Position numbers and translations under genes: made by a program
From: Strigamia acuminata
Taxonomy: Eukaryota; Arthropoda; Chilopoda; Geophilomorpha; Linotaeniidae
DNA length: 64,000 bases
Assembly: GCA_949358305.1 (NCBI GenBank)
Contig: OX442322.1
Coordinates: 6,572,001 to 6,636,000 of the forward strand
Reading direction: 5' to 3'
Shown: positions 39,650-50,022 of the stretch, piece by piece
Layout: each line of letters opens with the position of its first letter
Numbering within the stretch: position 1 is the first letter of the stretch
The notes under the pieces: model-generated
Seen by the model: only the letters and a program-made list of their open reading frames with translations
What the model was told of the DNA's origin: nothing
Database searches by the model: none

Positions 39650-40700
39650 CTGCAGACGCAAATAAATTATTTTATTAAAAAATAATTCCACTCTAAATAA
39701 TCATTCCTTGAGTCCAAAGAATTAAAACGTATTGTTCGCAACGAAAAATACACAGCTCGAGTTATTTATAACCCCTAACACGTGACACTAATGAGTCACA
39801 TTCCCCTTGTGTTTATGACACGAGAATGGACTCGCCTGACAGCGATTTTTCATCGAAAATCGCAACTTGTTGAATTTTCAAAAGAAAAATCCCCTTAGTT
39901 TCTTTAAACTATTTAATCCAACTTCCGAGTATCAAAGATAACTTTTCGTATTAATTAATTAACACTTAGTCTAATGAATATCTCAAATCGAAAATTCACC
40001 GCTAAATAATTTATGCAAGCCTCGACCGCGACTTGATTTAAATAATTAGTGCCCACGTACTTAAACTTAATAAATAATTATTAAATTTAACCCAACTATT
40101 CGACTGAATAGCTAAACTTCCAGAGTGATTTAATGCCGATTCACGCTTATAATACACGTGAATTTTTTAACTTTTATCGGGACGCCGATATTTTCAATTG
40201 TTGCGAACAATTTTTTCAATTCTTTGGTCAAAGAATATATTTGAAAACTACTTACTGTTGAAGCTTGTTTTCCTTGCTGAAGTCGCTAATTGAATTAGCG
40301 TGGAAATCTCGAGTCGAAAAATGAAGACGGGTCGAAGGGACGAAGTCACTAGTATCCGTGTTTTTTACGAAGTGTTTGTGTGCAATGAACCCTGGGAATT
40401 TTATTCCCTATTAATTGTCGGGTTCGAGGTTTAATCACACCTCGTAAGTCTCGTACCTTCGTAATTACGCGAGATTATCACTTTTCAAAGTAATTCTCTG
40501 TATTTTAATTAAAATACATATAAATCTGACCACATAATAAAATATTCTATCGAATATTTTGACTTATCGCAACAAATTCATATTTTAATACAAATTTCGA
40601 TAAATATCGTAATATCTTGTCCCCCGGTGTTGAGATTATAAATCACTACACCTGTCTGACATGTAAATAATTACAGTCTTCAAGTTTTGAATAAAACTTA
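39650..40700 (-). other. E4 pol-ORF3 spacer with putative intron
   Basis: 1.05 kb without a gene. A donor-like GTAAGT (40255-40250) and an acceptor at 39651-39650 would define a 606-nt intron. A second G-rich tract with ACCGGGGGA (near 40628-40620) resembles the PPT next to the LTR. Confidence 0.5.
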
Positions 40701-43700
40701 TCAATTCCAACAGAACTTTGAGGCTTTTCCTCGTTGTTGGTATGGTTTTTTAAATACTACAGTGATGTTTCGCACGAAATTTTCATCTGCATATTTAGGA
40801 TTTGGTTTTCGTTCTCGTCGTGGACGAGTGCTAGTTCGTGGAACTATCGGTTGGGGTTTGCGGGGTTTTCGAGGCGGTTTCTTTGGAACTTCGCCTCTTT
40901 TTAACGCCGCTTTCCTTTCCATAGCAGTTAATCGTTGTCTATGTCTATGTTTAGACTTAATGGGCGCAGATTTGTCAATTTGCACCGAAGTTGAGTCGGA
41001 TAATTCCATTGGAATTTCTGAAGAAGTTTCAGGAATTAATTCCATTTCTTCAGCATCCGGAAGTTGATTACTTTCGTCCATCCATTTAGGATTTTCTTGA
41101 GGCGAGTAGGAGGCGGACTTTTGTCCTACTTTCCAAGTCTCAATCGGGTACGACGGAGTATAGGGGTACAACGCTTTAATATTCACTGATTTTTCAATTG
41201 AACCATCAGCTAATTTGCGTAATTTATACGCTCCGCCAGGAAGTACTTTAGTAATTTCCCACGGACCATCTCTCTTCTCGGCAAATCCAGCGGAGATATT
41301 TTTATCTGCGCACGAGAGAATGTGAGTTTGTTTCCAAACTAAATCTCCAACTTCGAACTCCGTAATTACGAACTTTTGTTCGTGTATTTTTCTATGTCGT
41401 TCAAAATTCAATTGAATTCTGCGATGCATCTCTTGATGCGATCTGCGTAATATATCTAATAATACTCTGACATATTTTTCTGGATTTTCTTTGTCAAATG
41501 GATTGGCATGTTTAATAATCCTTGGGTCGAAAGGTAATGTTACGATTCGTCCGGTGTTCAGTAACATCGGGCTCGAGCCCGTTGCTGCCGAAACATTATT
41601 TCGCATTGCGAATGCAAATTCGTCTAAATAACGCGGCCATTGCGTGTGCACATCTGTGTACAGGGCCAGCATCGTCTTTATATCTCTATTGGCTCGCTCT
41701 GTCGGGTTCGCCTGAGCATGATACGTGCTCGTATGAGACGGGCGAATGTTGTACATTTCGCAATACTCATTGTAAATATCGGAAACAAATTGTTTTCCGT
41801 TATCGCTCACAATCTTTTTGGGGTGTCCCCATCTGTTTGTAACAGATCTTAATTCTTGAACGCAGTTAGCGCTCGTGGCTTTTGTCAAAGCCTTAATTTC
41901 AACGAACTTGGTACAATTGTCAATAATGACAAAAATATACTGGTTTTGGGACCTTCCCGCGGGTTTTGGGCCCATCAAGTCCATATTAATACATTCCCAA
42001 GGATTGGTCATGTTGTGTGGCGTGTAAGGAGCTGCGTGCCTTTTCTGTTGAATAGGCTTGTACTGAGCACAGTGCGTGCAGCTTTTGACGTAGTTCCTGA
42101 CACTTCTACTCATACCAGGCCAGAAATATATTAAACGCGTTTTCTCAAGCGTCTTACTCATCCCAGCGTGACCGCTTAGGGGGTGGCCATGACAAGCGAA
42201 GAGTACTCGCTTTACAAGTGCACTGGGTACAACGGCTTTAAAGCCATTTCCCGAATCGTTTAATTCCTCTTCGAATGAAGGGTTAAAATAGATGATCATT
42301 TGATCACCATCAACTTCTTTTTTGTCTAAACAATAATTTTTGACTTTGTTTTTCCATTCTTTTATTTCAGATTGTGGTATCCCAACAACCTTGTTATTCA
42401 ATAAATATTCTCGAATGCGTTTGCATTCATTATCTAGTAATTGAGCATTTATTATTTCTCTCCTTGTAGGAGGGACTTCTTTAAGTACTTCAGTCAACGC
42501 ACTGTACAAGGTTTCTTGTACTTCCTCCCCCTCCTTTTCTTCAGAACATTCTTTAGAATTTTCAGAAAAATAGGAACGCACACTAGCCAAATATTCTCGT
42601 TTTTCTGGGGCACGATTTAATGAAACAGAAGGATTTCCGTCCCACTCAGGCCAGTATTGTTTAATTTCGACAGGTTCCACATGATCTCGAAGAGGAATGT
42701 CTTCCTCTGTTAGTGGGGCTCTAGAAAGTGCATCTGCAACTTGGTTAGCAGCACCTTTTCGAAAAACAATTTTAAAATTTCCACATTGGATTCTTAAGGC
42801 CCATCGGCCAAATTTCCCAGATGGTTCAGGCGTTCGCATCAACCATTTCAGTGCTTCTGCATCTGACTCTAAAGTGAATGTACCATATTCGAGATATGGT
42901 TTAAATCGATCAATAGCCCACACAACTGCGAGACATTCGAGTTCCGGCGTTGTATAACGCTTCTCCGCTCCACGTAAAACTCTGCTTGCATAAGCTACAG
43001 GTTTGGGTACAGAAATGTTTTTCTGCTTCTTTTCATCGAATATATCGACGTCTTGGCAAAGGACAGCTCCTAAGCCTTCATGTGAAGCGTCAGTCATGAC
43101 AACAAATGGTAAAGTCATATCTGGTTTGTGTAGACAATTGTCACCACAAAGTAGCTCTTTAATTTTATTAAAAGCTTCTGTCTGCTCATCTCCCCATTCA
43201 AATGGAGTTTTCTCATTCATCATACGTGTGTATGGTGCGGCAATAGTTCCGTGATTTGGAACAAACTTCCTGAAGAAGTTAGTCATGCCGTGAAAGCGCT
43301 GAATGTCTTTAGCACACGTGGGGGTGGGAAATTTCATAATCGCCGATATTTTATCGGGATCACCGAAGAGACCTTCGGGTTTAATCCAGTGGCCCAAGAA
43401 TTTTAATTCTGTACGCCCAAAACGAGATTTCGCTTTATTTATTGTCATGTTGGCTTGGTTAAGCCTTTCTAGAACATCTCGAACGTGTTTGAGATGATCA
43501 TCCCAATTATCTGAATACACAATTACGTCATCCAAATAAACTAACGCGTAGTCTTGCAAAGCTGAGCCTAAAATGCCTTCCATCAGACGCTGGAAAGTAC
43601 AAGGCGCATTGCAAAGGCCAAACGGCATTCGCACAAACTGATATGGACCATTTGGCGTGTAAAATGCCGTCTTTGGTCGATCTTCTTTACACATCTCGAC

Positions 43701-44861
43701 TTGGTAGTAACCTTTGACAAGGTCAATTGACGTAAAATACCTAGCAGGACCAGTATTATGCAATAAAAGGTCAATACTTGGCATTTGTATTACTTCGACT
43801 TCGGTGATGGCATTTAGCCACCGGTAGTCAATGCACATCCTATACGAGCCGTCAGGCTTCGCAACAATGACGGGATGACTTATGAAGGGCCCCTTGGCCT
43901 TTTCAATGAGTCCATCCTGTTCCAATTCTGCAGCTAGTTTGGTCATAATGGCTCTCTTGGCCGGGTTATACATTCTATACTGCATTTTGGGCAATGAATG
44001 CCCTTCTTTGAACTTAATACGATGCTGGGTCACGTTAGTGCACCCAACTTGATCACGAAATACATTCGGTATCGATTTAACCACTTCGCGAAGTGCTAAT
44101 CTTTGCTCCGGAGTGCAGTCGCTCTCCTCAACTAATTTTTCATCCCAAGTCAACACAGGAGTGTCTGTTAACTCAATTGAGTTGAGAATGGACGACAGTC
44201 CTAAATAATCGAAAGTAATTCGATTTAACGGGGCGAGGGCCAAATTGGCTTCTTCCGACTCATAAGGGGCGGACCAATTAGGTTTATCTGCACAAGAGAA
44301 CTCTTGTAAATGTGGATGCGGACTAATTTTCTGTCTGCGCATGAAATTGTGACCAAGTATCAAGCCACAAACTCGTTTTGCTAAAACGATGAAATTCATT
44401 GGTGTAAATTCATCAGCCCATTGCACGCACAAAGTTATTTGTCCGACAGGCTTGTGTGCTACGCCTACAGCGTTAACCAACATATTTCTAGGGGCTTCTT
44501 GCAAAAATTCTGGCAAAGCCTGAGTTTCAGACAAGAGTTGTTCCCCAATGTAACATTGAGATGCTCCTGTATCCATGAGCGCGTTGTAGGTGAGCCCACC
44601 AATTGTGATCTTCATTCGAGGATCATCTTTATTATTACCCAAAGTAATATTGTGCAAATTATTACCACCTATGACTCTGTTGAGTCGGCGGAGTCTACAG
44701 AATTTCTTCGTGTAGCACTTGTGTGGAAACAATGTCAGATTTTTTAATTGTTCTGTCATTTCTTGCAGATTTTCCTCTACTCCGCCACTATGACTAGTGG
44801 CTACTTCAAGACAAGTTGTGTCTACATCCATAAACAAAGATTCCGACGTAGCATTAGCCAC
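40701..44861 (-). CDS. pol: E4 Pol polyprotein (protease, RT, RNase H, integrase)
   Basis: 1386 residues counted from a GTG at 44861; the frame is entered by -1 frameshift at 44906-44900. Protease motif is DTGA (NALMDTGAS), whereas the other three pols have DSGA. RT carries CIDYRWLNAITEV, MPFGLCNAPCTFQ and YLDD at 442-445. RNase H has TDASHEGLGAV and ELECLAVVWAIDRF. Integrase has the zinc site (HGHPLSGH then CTHCAQ) and the catalytic core (MDLMGP, SDNGKQF, PTERANRD). The DGPWEITKVLPGGAY segment and a very basic tail (RKPRKPQP) end it. Closest to E1 and E2 pols. No break seen. Confidence 0.96.
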   Translation of the reverse strand: MANATSESLFMDVDTTCLEVATSHSGGVEENLQEMTEQLKNLTLFPHKCYTKKFCRLRRLNRVIGGNNLHNITLGNNKDDPRMKITIGGLTYNALMDTGASQCYIGEQLLSETQALPEFLQEAPRNMLVNAVGVAHKPVGQITLCVQWADEFTPMNFIVLAKRVCGLILGHNFMRRQKISPHPHLQEFSCADKPNWSAPYESEEANLALAPLNRITFDYLGLSSILNSIELTDTPVLTWDEKLVEESDCTPEQRLALREVVKSIPNVFRDQVGCTNVTQHRIKFKEGHSLPKMQYRMYNPAKRAIMTKLAAELEQDGLIEKAKGPFISHPVIVAKPDGSYRMCIDYRWLNAITEVEVIQMPSIDLLLHNTGPARYFTSIDLVKGYYQVEMCKEDRPKTAFYTPNGPYQFVRMPFGLCNAPCTFQRLMEGILGSALQDYALVYLDDVIVYSDNWDDHLKHVRDVLERLNQANMTINKAKSRFGRTELKFLGHWIKPEGLFGDPDKISAIMKFPTPTCAKDIQRFHGMTNFFRKFVPNHGTIAAPYTRMMNEKTPFEWGDEQTEAFNKIKELLCGDNCLHKPDMTLPFVVMTDASHEGLGAVLCQDVDIFDEKKQKNISVPKPVAYASRVLRGAEKRYTTPELECLAVVWAIDRFKPYLEYGTFTLESDAEALKWLMRTPEPSGKFGRWALRIQCGNFKIVFRKGAANQVADALSRAPLTEEDIPLRDHVEPVEIKQYWPEWDGNPSVSLNRAPEKREYLASVRSYFSENSKECSEEKEGEEVQETLYSALTEVLKEVPPTRREIINAQLLDNECKRIREYLLNNKVVGIPQSEIKEWKNKVKNYCLDKKEVDGDQMIIYFNPSFEEELNDSGNGFKAVVPSALVKRVLFACHGHPLSGHAGMSKTLEKTRLIYFWPGMSRSVRNYVKSCTHCAQYKPIQQKRHAAPYTPHNMTNPWECINMDLMGPKPAGRSQNQYIFVIIDNCTKFVEIKALTKATSANCVQELRSVTNRWGHPKKIVSDNGKQFVSDIYNEYCEMYNIRPSHTSTYHAQANPTERANRDIKTMLALYTDVHTQWPRYLDEFAFAMRNNVSAATGSSPMLLNTGRIVTLPFDPRIIKHANPFDKENPEKYVRVLLDILRRSHQEMHRRIQLNFERHRKIHEQKFVITEFEVGDLVWKQTHILSCADKNISAGFAEKRDGPWEITKVLPGGAYKLRKLADGSIEKSVNIKALYPYTPSYPIETWKVGQKSASYSPQENPKWMDESNQLPDAEEMELIPETSSEIPMELSDSTSVQIDKSAPIKSKHRHRQRLTAMERKAALKRGEVPKKPPRKPRKPQPIVPRTSTRPRRERKPNPKYADENFVRNITVVFKKPYQQRGKASKFCWN
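42521..42542 (-). promoter_or_regulatory. E4 candidate central polypurine tract
   Basis: A 22-nt purine run on the minus strand with GAAAAGGAGGGGGAGG in the RNase H-integrase linker, equivalent in position to the runs in E1 and E2. Confidence 0.4.
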
Positions 44862-44865
44862 TTCT

Positions 44866-44906
44866 GGGGGATGGAATAAACCTTCGTCCCCCGGATCTAG
44901 TTTTTT
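44866..44906 (-). promoter_or_regulatory. E4 gag-pol -1 ribosomal frameshift signal
   Basis: A AAA AAC (44906-44900) in the gag frame directly precedes the stop TAG. About 7 nt on, GGGGGA (44892-44887) can pair with TCCCCC (44871-44866), a 6-bp stem with a longer loop than in E1 and E2. The -1 frame is open into pol. Confidence 0.82.
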
Positions 44907-47113
44907 GAACTAGTCGCACTTGAATCAGCAGATTCGGGCTTGATCAAAGTCTTGACCATTTCTGCCAACGAGTTAGTCAGCGAAGTTTGTAACTTATTTT
45001 CAAAAGTATTTAATTTCGCATCAAGTTTAGCATCCAGTGTTGCATCCAACACTTCTTGAGTTATCCATCTGTTATTAGGACGTTTAGAAGTAGGATCCAC
45101 AGTCGGGGAATCTGGCGTACTTCGTTTTGGCAACTCTTCAGAGTTGAACTTTGCACGTGGTTTTAAATCTGGACATTCTCGACGCATGTGTCCTGGTTTC
45201 TTACAGTGGTAACAAACTAATTGACCACGTCTGGTCTGATCTACTACTCCATTTATTAAATAGACGGCCTCGCATTCCTCTGGTAACTCTTCTTCACAAA
45301 TATTAAGTTGTTCTTGTGAATCCAAAGTTAAAGATTTAGCATTTGTCTTCGGCTGAGGACGAGTGTCAGTTTTCCGAGGTGGGAAAACAACTGGATTGGA
45401 GATATTTTCCCTTGCTCCATTAGCTGTACGACTGTACAAGCCTTTATTTTTCGTTATAACGGAATAAATCTCTGTCAGAGGTAAATCCGCTATGCCTTGC
45501 GTATGCAAAAGCAAATCATTAGCAGGAGTTACACTCCCGATAAAAAGACAACCAGCCCCTTTTGCATCAAGACTGTCTTGTAATATCCATAACTGGTAAT
45601 ATTTGTGCATAAAGTCGTAAAGACTTTCTGTTTCCAGTTGTTTCAACTTAGTTAGTTGGTTCGTCCGCTCTTGTCGAGTGGCTACAAATCGTTCTTTGAA
45701 CGCCTGTTCAAATACTTCCCAAGATATAAAATCTTCTCTTCGTTCATGAAACCAACCATGCGCTTGCTCGGTTAGATAACCAGCAACGCCTTTAACAAGC
45801 ATGTCATCGAGTGACATGTTTCGCAGAAAAGCGACATTTTTTACAATATTGAGAAAGCGTTCGCTTTCTTCTGCTTTTCCTGAGAATACAGGGATATCTG
45901 GGGGTTTCAAACTGTTAGTTTGAGGGACAGTGGCGGAACTTTTTCCAGCCTGCATTAATTTGTGCATGGTTGTGGCAATTGACGCGAGGTCATCAGCCGT
46001 CATTCCAAAACTACTAGGGGGGCGCGAGTTGTCGTTTGACGACCCGCCATTATTTTTTGGTTGACTCGAGTTATTTTGACTTGAGCCACCACTATTAGGG
46101 TTGAAATTATTCGACCCTCCTTGATTTGACCTGCTGTGGTTACCAAAGTTCGAATGGTTATTCGAATTGCCTCGGTTCCCATAATTCGAATGATTATTAG
46201 AATTACCCGGATTGTCAAAATTCGGGCGGTTGTTCGAATTTTCTTGATTACCAAAATTCGGACGATAGTTCGAATTATCTGGCGCACCCTGATTCAAATA
46301 GTTATTTGAATTTCCTGGAGTTCCAGTAGAAGGATTATTTGGGTTATTCGAGTTCGGAGGAACTGGGTGACCCCTTTGCATGTTAGGTGCTGGACTAGAA
46401 TTGTTTGCAAATCTAGAGTTTGGGTCAAAACGACGGTTTGGACCTCTTGGGTTCAAATTTCCAGCGAGATTCGGACAACTATTTGATCCGTTTGGAAAAC
46501 TTGGATTAGGGTTGGCCATGTTAGGCGGACCCAAATTCGCTCTGTTGAACGTATTCTCAAAGTTTTCTGGATTTGTAAATCCTCTTTGTCGGTTGCGAGC
46601 GAAGTTATTCGCTCGTAATCGTTGTTGAAAAGCACGATTAAAATCTCCTGGTGTCAAATTCGACTGATCTTGACGAGGAGGTTGTGCATTTTTATTTCTA
46701 TATCTAGAAATAGGCGTCGAAGGAGTGGGACTAAAATTATTTAATCTTTGGCTGGCTGGGGAATGGGATTGCTCCGACGTAGCACGAGGCGCGTGTATAA
46801 AATCTAACACTTCGGTCAAAGATCTAAATTGGTTTGGGTTCAAACCGTGATCCTGACAAAATAATAGACCGCCTCGGCCTAAATGAGAACCTTCAGGAAT
46901 GCATTCCTCTTCTCCAGGCGGAGTAGGTTCACGTGGAGCTCTATTCTCTCCAGATGGTCCGGCTGTTTCATTTGAAACGCCATTATGGACCGCGTGGTTT
47001 CCCACTTCTTCAATTCCATTAGGAACAGGTATAAACCCGGATAGATTCATTCCACCGGTCAAACAAGTTCTTTCCTTACCACGGGTGTTCATGTGATGCT
47101 GGTTATTAGTCAT
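44897..47113 (-). CDS. gag: E4 Gag (capsid and nucleocapsid)
   Basis: 738 residues from the ATG at 47113. A long Asn-rich linker holds at least six imperfect repeats of about 10-12 residues on the pattern GNSNNHSNFGN. A capsid-like segment follows (IPVFSGKAEESERFLNIV, then HGWFHERREDFISWEVFEQA) and a CCHC zinc knuckle CYHCKKPGHMRREC at about 634-647. The C-terminal coiled-coil-like stretch (LDATLDAKLDAKLNTFENKL) is also seen in weaker form in E1 and E2. The product would build the particle and bind RNA. The frame stops at 44897, directly after the slippery site. Confidence 0.95.
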   Translation of the reverse strand: MTNNQHHMNTRGKERTCLTGGMNLSGFIPVPNGIEEVGNHAVHNGVSNETAGPSGENRAPREPTPPGEEECIPEGSHLGRGGLLFCQDHGLNPNQFRSLTEVLDFIHAPRATSEQSHSPASQRLNNFSPTPSTPISRYRNKNAQPPRQDQSNLTPGDFNRAFQQRLRANNFARNRQRGFTNPENFENTFNRANLGPPNMANPNPSFPNGSNSCPNLAGNLNPRGPNRRFDPNSRFANNSSPAPNMQRGHPVPPNSNNPNNPSTGTPGNSNNYLNQGAPDNSNYRPNFGNQENSNNRPNFDNPGNSNNHSNYGNRGNSNNHSNFGNHSRSNQGGSNNFNPNSGGSSQNNSSQPKNNGGSSNDNSRPPSSFGMTADDLASIATTMHKLMQAGKSSATVPQTNSLKPPDIPVFSGKAEESERFLNIVKNVAFLRNMSLDDMLVKGVAGYLTEQAHGWFHERREDFISWEVFEQAFKERFVATRQERTNQLTKLKQLETESLYDFMHKYYQLWILQDSLDAKGAGCLFIGSVTPANDLLLHTQGIADLPLTEIYSVITKNKGLYSRTANGARENISNPVVFPPRKTDTRPQPKTNAKSLTLDSQEQLNICEEELPEECEAVYLINGVVDQTRRGQLVCYHCKKPGHMRRECPDLKPRAKFNSEELPKRSTPDSPTVDPTSKRPNNRWITQEVLDATLDAKLDAKLNTFENKLQTSLTNSLAEMVKTLIKPESADSSATSSKN

Positions 47114-48408
47114 AACTAAACTTAAAACTAAGAAAATTTCCTAAGTCTGAGAGATAACGATGAAGTTGCAAACGTTCAGGAGGGTCGCAAACGAAGCAGT
47201 GGTCACACTAGTTCGAAAGGAAGTAAGGGTACTTCGATACACCTCTCTGATTGGTCAAATATCAACGCTAGTCTCGCGAGAGTCCAATCTCGTCCTAGAT
47301 TGGTGGAAATCATCAAGTTCGTGGAACCGTAATCTTGACAGATTCCAGTGTTATGACGTAGTCACCAAACAAAATGGATACTTTTCAAAATATTTAAAAT
47401 ATCACCACATTTATTAATAAATGAATGATCACCTTTATGGAATTTTTTTTTTTTTTTTTTTTTAAAGTTTTAAAACTCGTAATTTCAAAAGACGCGCCAA
47501 TTCGTTTGAATCGACGGCTTTTCTGCACAACACGGGTTGCTTGGTAACAAAACAGCGAGAATTCTTCTTCGCTAAAATTCGAATGGTATTCCATTCGTAA
47601 AATTCGATTTCAATGACTTGAGATCATGATTTTTAACCAACATTTTAATGTAGATCAAGTCTGTAAAATAATGTAAACCCACTTTGAAATAAAATATAAA
47701 TTTTAATTCCTTCGAAAAGCGTTAATTTTCTTTCTATTTTATTTAGGCAAATAAATTTAGGTTTAACTTGAAGTCTCAAGCAAAATACATATAAAAGAAT
47801 ATTCTGAAATTAAAACAACTATTAAATTGATAGAATTCTTTAAGAATTCCATCAACAAGTCAACTTTTCAAAATTAGGCCCGACCGCGTGGTTTTGTCAG
47901 ATTGTCGACGACAAAATGACGTTACCCGGGCGGAACCAACTTCAACAAGTTCGGGCAAGACTCCTATTCTCGGGGTTGGACCTTTAGGCCTGACCACGCG
48001 GTAGAAATTATTAGTTTTGTTAAAACACATAATTTCTCCGACGGAAAATCGGAATAAAGTGTATTACACTTATTTTTCTTGCGAGAAGTCCTAAAACAGA
48101 ATAAAATATATTAAACACTTATAAATCTCGAACGAAATTTATTTTTCACACAAAAATCACCATAAACGTTACACCACTTGAATTCATCATAGACATGCAA
48201 AACTTCAAATTTTATTTAAAATTTGGCAGCCTATCTCGGTAGAACCTCCACTTGTGACGGTTCTAACGAGATTCCTATAAAAAAGAAGAAAAACATTAAA
48301 CATACATGGGTTTTGTCACATAAAAATTTCATTCGAAATTTTATCACTGTAAGCACATTTCCGAATTCTCATAAACATTCACACTCAAAATTCATTTGAA
48401 TTTTGCAG
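47114..48408 (-). other. E4 leader between PBS and gag
   Basis: 1.3 kb without a gene. Contains a 21-nt homopolymer (T on the plus strand, 47443-47463), two related GC-rich motifs (near 47880 and 47990), and a second copy of the PBS with a short LTR-end stub at 48230-48270. Confidence 0.6.
48230..48270 (-). repeat. Internal duplicate of the PBS and LTR edge in E4
   Basis: The 21-nt PBS sequence recurs at 48250-48230 followed on the right by CT and TGTGACGGTTCTAACGAG, which resembles the LTR edge at 48432 (TGTGACGATTCTAC). It is offset about 180 nt from the functional copy. The flanking sequence is only loosely similar. Confidence 0.75.
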
Positions 48409-48429
48409 CCTATCTCGGTAGAACCTCCA
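48409..48429 (-). promoter_or_regulatory. E4 primer-binding site, tRNA-Gln type
   Basis: TGGAGGTTCTACCGAGAT on the minus strand, 2 nt from the LTR edge at 48432, identical to the E1 site. Confidence 0.8.
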
Positions 48430-48431
48430 CT

Positions 48432-50018
48432 TGTGACGATTCTACTTTTGGGCCAATTTATTAGTCCTTTTAAGATAGATAATTCGGTTTATACAAGACG
48501 TTGCTAAGTTTAGCAACAACCTAACCGAGATAAGCTACGGAAGCCTTTACAAACATGAATATGTGATCGAATAGAAATAACTTACAGTTTTAGTGTGACT
48601 TAACATATTTATTACTAAATATTAATGATAACAGTAAATGGGTTCTTGACGCGTGTAAACGGGCGGCATCAACTGGTTGAGGATCCGGGCGAAGCCAGAG
48701 GGATACGGCTGACTTGCGGCATCGTCACAAATATCGCTACGGAGACGTATTTGGTCCGCAGCTCGAATATCTAAATATGCGAAGAGTCCTTCGCATTAAT
48801 CGGAATATTCGGCAGAATATTCCATGTTCCAAATGAATAAAAGTAAAGTGATTAAAGTAATATAACAAATGAATTGTTATATAAATAATGATTGGGCGGG
48901 GACCGTCACGACAATTGAGAGAACGTCGCGGGAGTTGTTGAGACTCCATCCGCCAGCACGCCTTACGACGACAAGATCTCGTGATCAGGCGCCGAGTATT
49001 TGTTTGTACGCTTTACATCGCTATCGGTGGTACCAACCTCCGGGTAAACATTCCTATGGATTTACCAATTCCAGGATTACCAATACCTGAGTAATTGTTT
49101 AACGAAATGTCTTCACGGACAATTCTCACGGGCTACCAACCCGGCGTAGTGTGCCTTTAAATATGCCATTCACCGACCACTAAAGTACGGAAGGACCTAT
49201 GATACGCAATTCGCCCTGGAATAGCATTTGTCCGTGTTTGTTTCGTGCTCGGGTGGGACCTCCCGCACACATGCTCTTGGCAGAGCGTCTGACCCTCGTC
49301 CGAGGAATCGCTCAGATAGATGCGACTATCACCGATCATATAGTTTGACATTTATTTAACGGGTTAGTCAATCCCGTGCATGAGCACTACACTATGCCAC
49401 CGTATGAAATCCTACTGTCCCTTAGAACAGCTGGCTAACACTACGGGGCCATTTCATGTTATTAACATGTCTACAAGGTTAGCCTTCGCAGATGGGCCTT
49501 ACAACAAGCAATAACGAGATAGTAAGTCTACATATCCATTGAGAGCTGAGGAGGCCTGATGTGTCGATAAGAAAGTGAAATCAAACGATAACAACAATTC
49601 AATTACAGACATTTACAGTTATCAAGCCAAGCCTTGAGGAAGTGGAAAACTGATGCTTATATAGTTCTGTAGAACTACTAGATTGGCGACAGCCAATCAG
49701 CGTACGAATCGGCGGATTCGTGGGTCACTAGTCCGGACCTAATATGTGACTATGTCCAGATGGGCCCAGTTGGGGTCCGGAAGGGTCCGATTGGTTCCCT
49801 TCGACAGGTAAGTAAAGTGGACATTGATTCGATAGAATCAACATCATCAAGTAATTAATACTTAATTTATATCGAATAAAATAGTTATATTTTATTCACC
49901 GTGTCTAAATAATTATTTATCACACTTTTTAGTTTTTAACCGAGTTTGAAATACGCGCGTTGGTTAAACAGCGCCATCTATGGTGAACATTGACAACTAT
50001 TGATTTGTAATCATCACA
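48432..50018 (-). repeat. E4 5' LTR (1587 bp)
   Basis: Uninterrupted copy, from TGTGAC at 48432 to ATCACA at 50018, followed by AACT. Shares the three dyads (49663-49676, 49681-49698, 49704-49721) and TATATAAG with the 3' copy. Confidence 0.95.
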
Positions 50019-50022
50019 AACT

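Larger units (their letters stand above)
22268..50018 (-). mobile_element. E4: Ty3/Gypsy LTR retrotransposon, family C, broken by E5
   Basis: Minus-strand element with TSD AACT (22264-22267 and 50019-50022). 5' LTR at 48432-50018, 3' LTR split into 22268-23108 and 36641-37386; both add to 1587 bp and differ at about three positions by eye. It carries a tRNA-Gln-type PBS, gag, pol by -1 frameshift, ORF3 and a PPT. About 14.2 kb without E5. All frames look intact. Confidence 0.95.
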
